NCBI GenBank assembly: GCA_902462475.1
Contig: CABQCB010000117.1
Span: 1-6,273 of the forward strand
Reading direction: 5' to 3'
DNA from: an uncultured Oscillibacter sp.
Lineage (GTDB): Bacteria > Bacillota_A > Clostridia > Oscillospirales > Oscillospiraceae
Length of the DNA: 6,273 bases
Each line of letters opens with the position of its first letter. The stretch's first letter is position 1. This document shows positions 5,548-6,273 of the stretch, piece after piece. A program made the translations under genes and the position numbers. Below the pieces are notes generated by a model. That model was given only the letters and a program-made list of their open reading frames with translations. It had not been told where the DNA came from and made no database searches.

Positions 5548-6021
5548 ATGGAAAACAAGAAGCGTTTGACTCTGGACACGGTCCTGGACTGGGTCCTGGT
5601 GCTGTCCATCTCCGGACTGATCATGCTGGTGGGCAACTATGTGGGCTTTGGCGTCGACATTCTCGAGAGCATCCCCGGCATGGCCATCCTGGTGGCCATC
5701 AGCGCCGCCGGACTGGTGCTGGCCAAGCTCATCCCCTTCAACATCCCTGCTATCTGCTATATCTCCATCATCGGGATCCTGATCGCCATTCCCGCAAGCC
5801 CCGTCAGCGGCTTTGTGGTGGAGGCCACCAATAAGATCAACCTCCTGGCCATCTGCACCCCCATCCTGGCCTATACCGGTGTTTCCATCGGCAAGAGCTG
5901 GGCGGACTTCAAGAAGATCGGCTGGCGCGGCGTTGTGGTGACGCTGCTGGTCATCTTCGGTACGTTCTTCATGTCCGCGCTGTTTGCGGAGATCCTCATG
6001 CGGATGCAGGGCATCGTCTGA
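5548..6021 (+). CDS. Small integral membrane protein, probable partner of the DUF3100-like protein
   Basis: This 157-aa protein has four to five hydrophobic segments near residues 11-30, 42-63, 66-82, 96-113 and 127-147. The N-terminus is basic (MENKKR), favouring an inside start, and there is no cleavable signal peptide. The stretch TPILAYTGVSIGKSW at 104-118, followed by a FKKIGWRG amphipathic linker and a glycine-rich last helix (IFGTFFMSALFAEI), recalls the core-domain helices of secondary transporters with broken helices. That is a pattern impression, not a family match. It is the last gene of the operon, 14 nt after the DUF3100-like gene. The two together total 426 residues and about eleven to twelve membrane segments, a normal size for one secondary transporter. 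I therefore read them as two subunits of one carrier. No named family is recognised with confidence. Confidence 0.65.
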   Translation: MENKKRLTLDTVLDWVLVLSISGLIMLVGNYVGFGVDILESIPGMAILVAISAAGLVLAKLIPFNIPAICYISIIGILIAIPASPVSGFVVEATNKINLLAICTPILAYTGVSIGKSWADFKKIGWRGVVVTLLVIFGTFFMSALFAEILMRMQGIV

Positions 6022-6048
6022 TTTTGTAACCCCTTCTTTTATACTCCT

Positions 6049-6096
6049 AACGCGCTGAGGCGCCCGGAAATTTCCCGGGCGCCTCAGCGCGTTTTT
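6049..6096 (+). terminator. Strong intrinsic terminator of the M20 / DUF3100 operon
   Basis: A 19-bp uninterrupted, very GC-rich stem (6049-6067 with 6075-6093) with a 7-nt A/T-rich loop runs into five Ts (6092-6096). It begins 27 nt after the last stop codon. On the opposite strand the hairpin is not followed by a T run, so it should work mainly on +, although it may also slow transcription coming from the convergent gene. Confidence 0.92.
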
Positions 6097-6131
6097 GAGG
6101 AAGTGTGTGATGGTTTATGAAAAGCTCTGCT

Positions 6132-6273
6132 CAGCGCACGCTGAACAAAAGCTCACCATACGTAGGATAGGGCCAGCAGCCGGCGGCGGTCTGGGTCTCC
6201 GCTTCGTCCACCGTGGCGCGCAGGGCGGCCATGGCGGGCAGCACCTCGTCGCGGATGCGGCAGGCGGTCTCGG
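6132..6273 (-). CDS. glnN: Probable type III glutamine synthetase, C-terminal end, start outside window
   Basis: Only about the last 46 residues are visible. The - strand reads IRDEVLPAMAALRATVDEAE, then after a seven-residue gap WPYPTYGELLFSVR and a TGA stop at 6132-6134. The PAMAxLRxxxDExE helix followed by W-P-x-P-T-Y-x-x-L-L-F is the ending I know from type III glutamine synthetases (GlnN), common in Clostridia and Bacteroidetes. These make glutamine from glutamate, ammonia and ATP in the cytoplasm. The two recognisable blocks are joined through a CGG-rich run near 6176-6190, where my hand count of the reading register is uncertain by one base, so I claim neither an intact join nor a frameshift. 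The gene converges on the M20 operon and is probably unrelated to it. Confidence 0.72.

Noticed and set aside
6132..6273. Frameshift near the C-terminus of the glutamine synthetase fragment
   Set aside because: The apparent one-base register problem near 6176-6190 falls in a CGG-rich run where hand counting is unreliable, so it is not reported as a real frameshift.
1..6273. CRISPR arrays, tRNA or rRNA genes, insertion sequences, prophage genes or defence systems
   Set aside because: No regularly spaced repeats, tRNA-like cloverleaf, transposase motifs or terminal inverted repeats were seen; the window is metabolic and transport genes throughout.

Overview
The window is GC-rich coding DNA with NNC/NNG-biased codons, Bacillota-type Shine-Dalgarno sequences (AGGAGG), a near-consensus sigma-A promoter and strong intrinsic terminators. 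Together with the tail of a probable type III glutamine synthetase, this suggests a high-GC gut-type clostridium (Oscillospiraceae-like). The organism assignment is inference from style only.

Layout: (1) Positions 1-1732 on the + strand hold the end of a catabolic operon. It contains the C-terminal half of a four-carbon acid-sugar kinase (DUF1537 / OtnK-DtnK family), overlapping by 17 nt a complete PdxA2-type 4-phospho-acid dehydrogenase. This pair phosphorylates a threonate or erythronate and then oxidatively decarboxylates it to dihydroxyacetone phosphate. (2) At 1779-1814 a perfect 36-nt inverted repeat acts as a shared terminator between this operon and the convergent gene. (3) Positions 1813-3135 on the - strand encode a 440-aa transcriptional regulator with an N-terminal sensor-like region, a degenerate GGDEF/cyclase-like middle domain and a C-terminal winged helix. 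(4) Positions 3136-3394 are a 259-nt divergent intergenic region with one readable promoter in each direction and several palindromes and repeats that could be operators. (5) Positions 3395-6021 on the + strand are a tight three-gene operon: an M20-family metallohydrolase, a DUF3100-like membrane protein and a 157-aa membrane protein. It is closed by a very strong hairpin terminator at 6049-6096. (6) Positions 6132-6273 on the - strand are the C-terminus of a probable type III glutamine synthetase.

The most interesting part is the divergent unit of regulator plus hydrolase plus two-part membrane protein. The simplest reading is a locally regulated system that imports an amide or N-acylated compound and cleaves it in the cytoplasm. 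The membrane pair has no function I can assign with certainty, the hydrolase substrate is unknown and the regulator belongs to no named family I recognise. Whether it connects to the acid-sugar operon next door is open; the strong terminator argues that they are separate transcription units.
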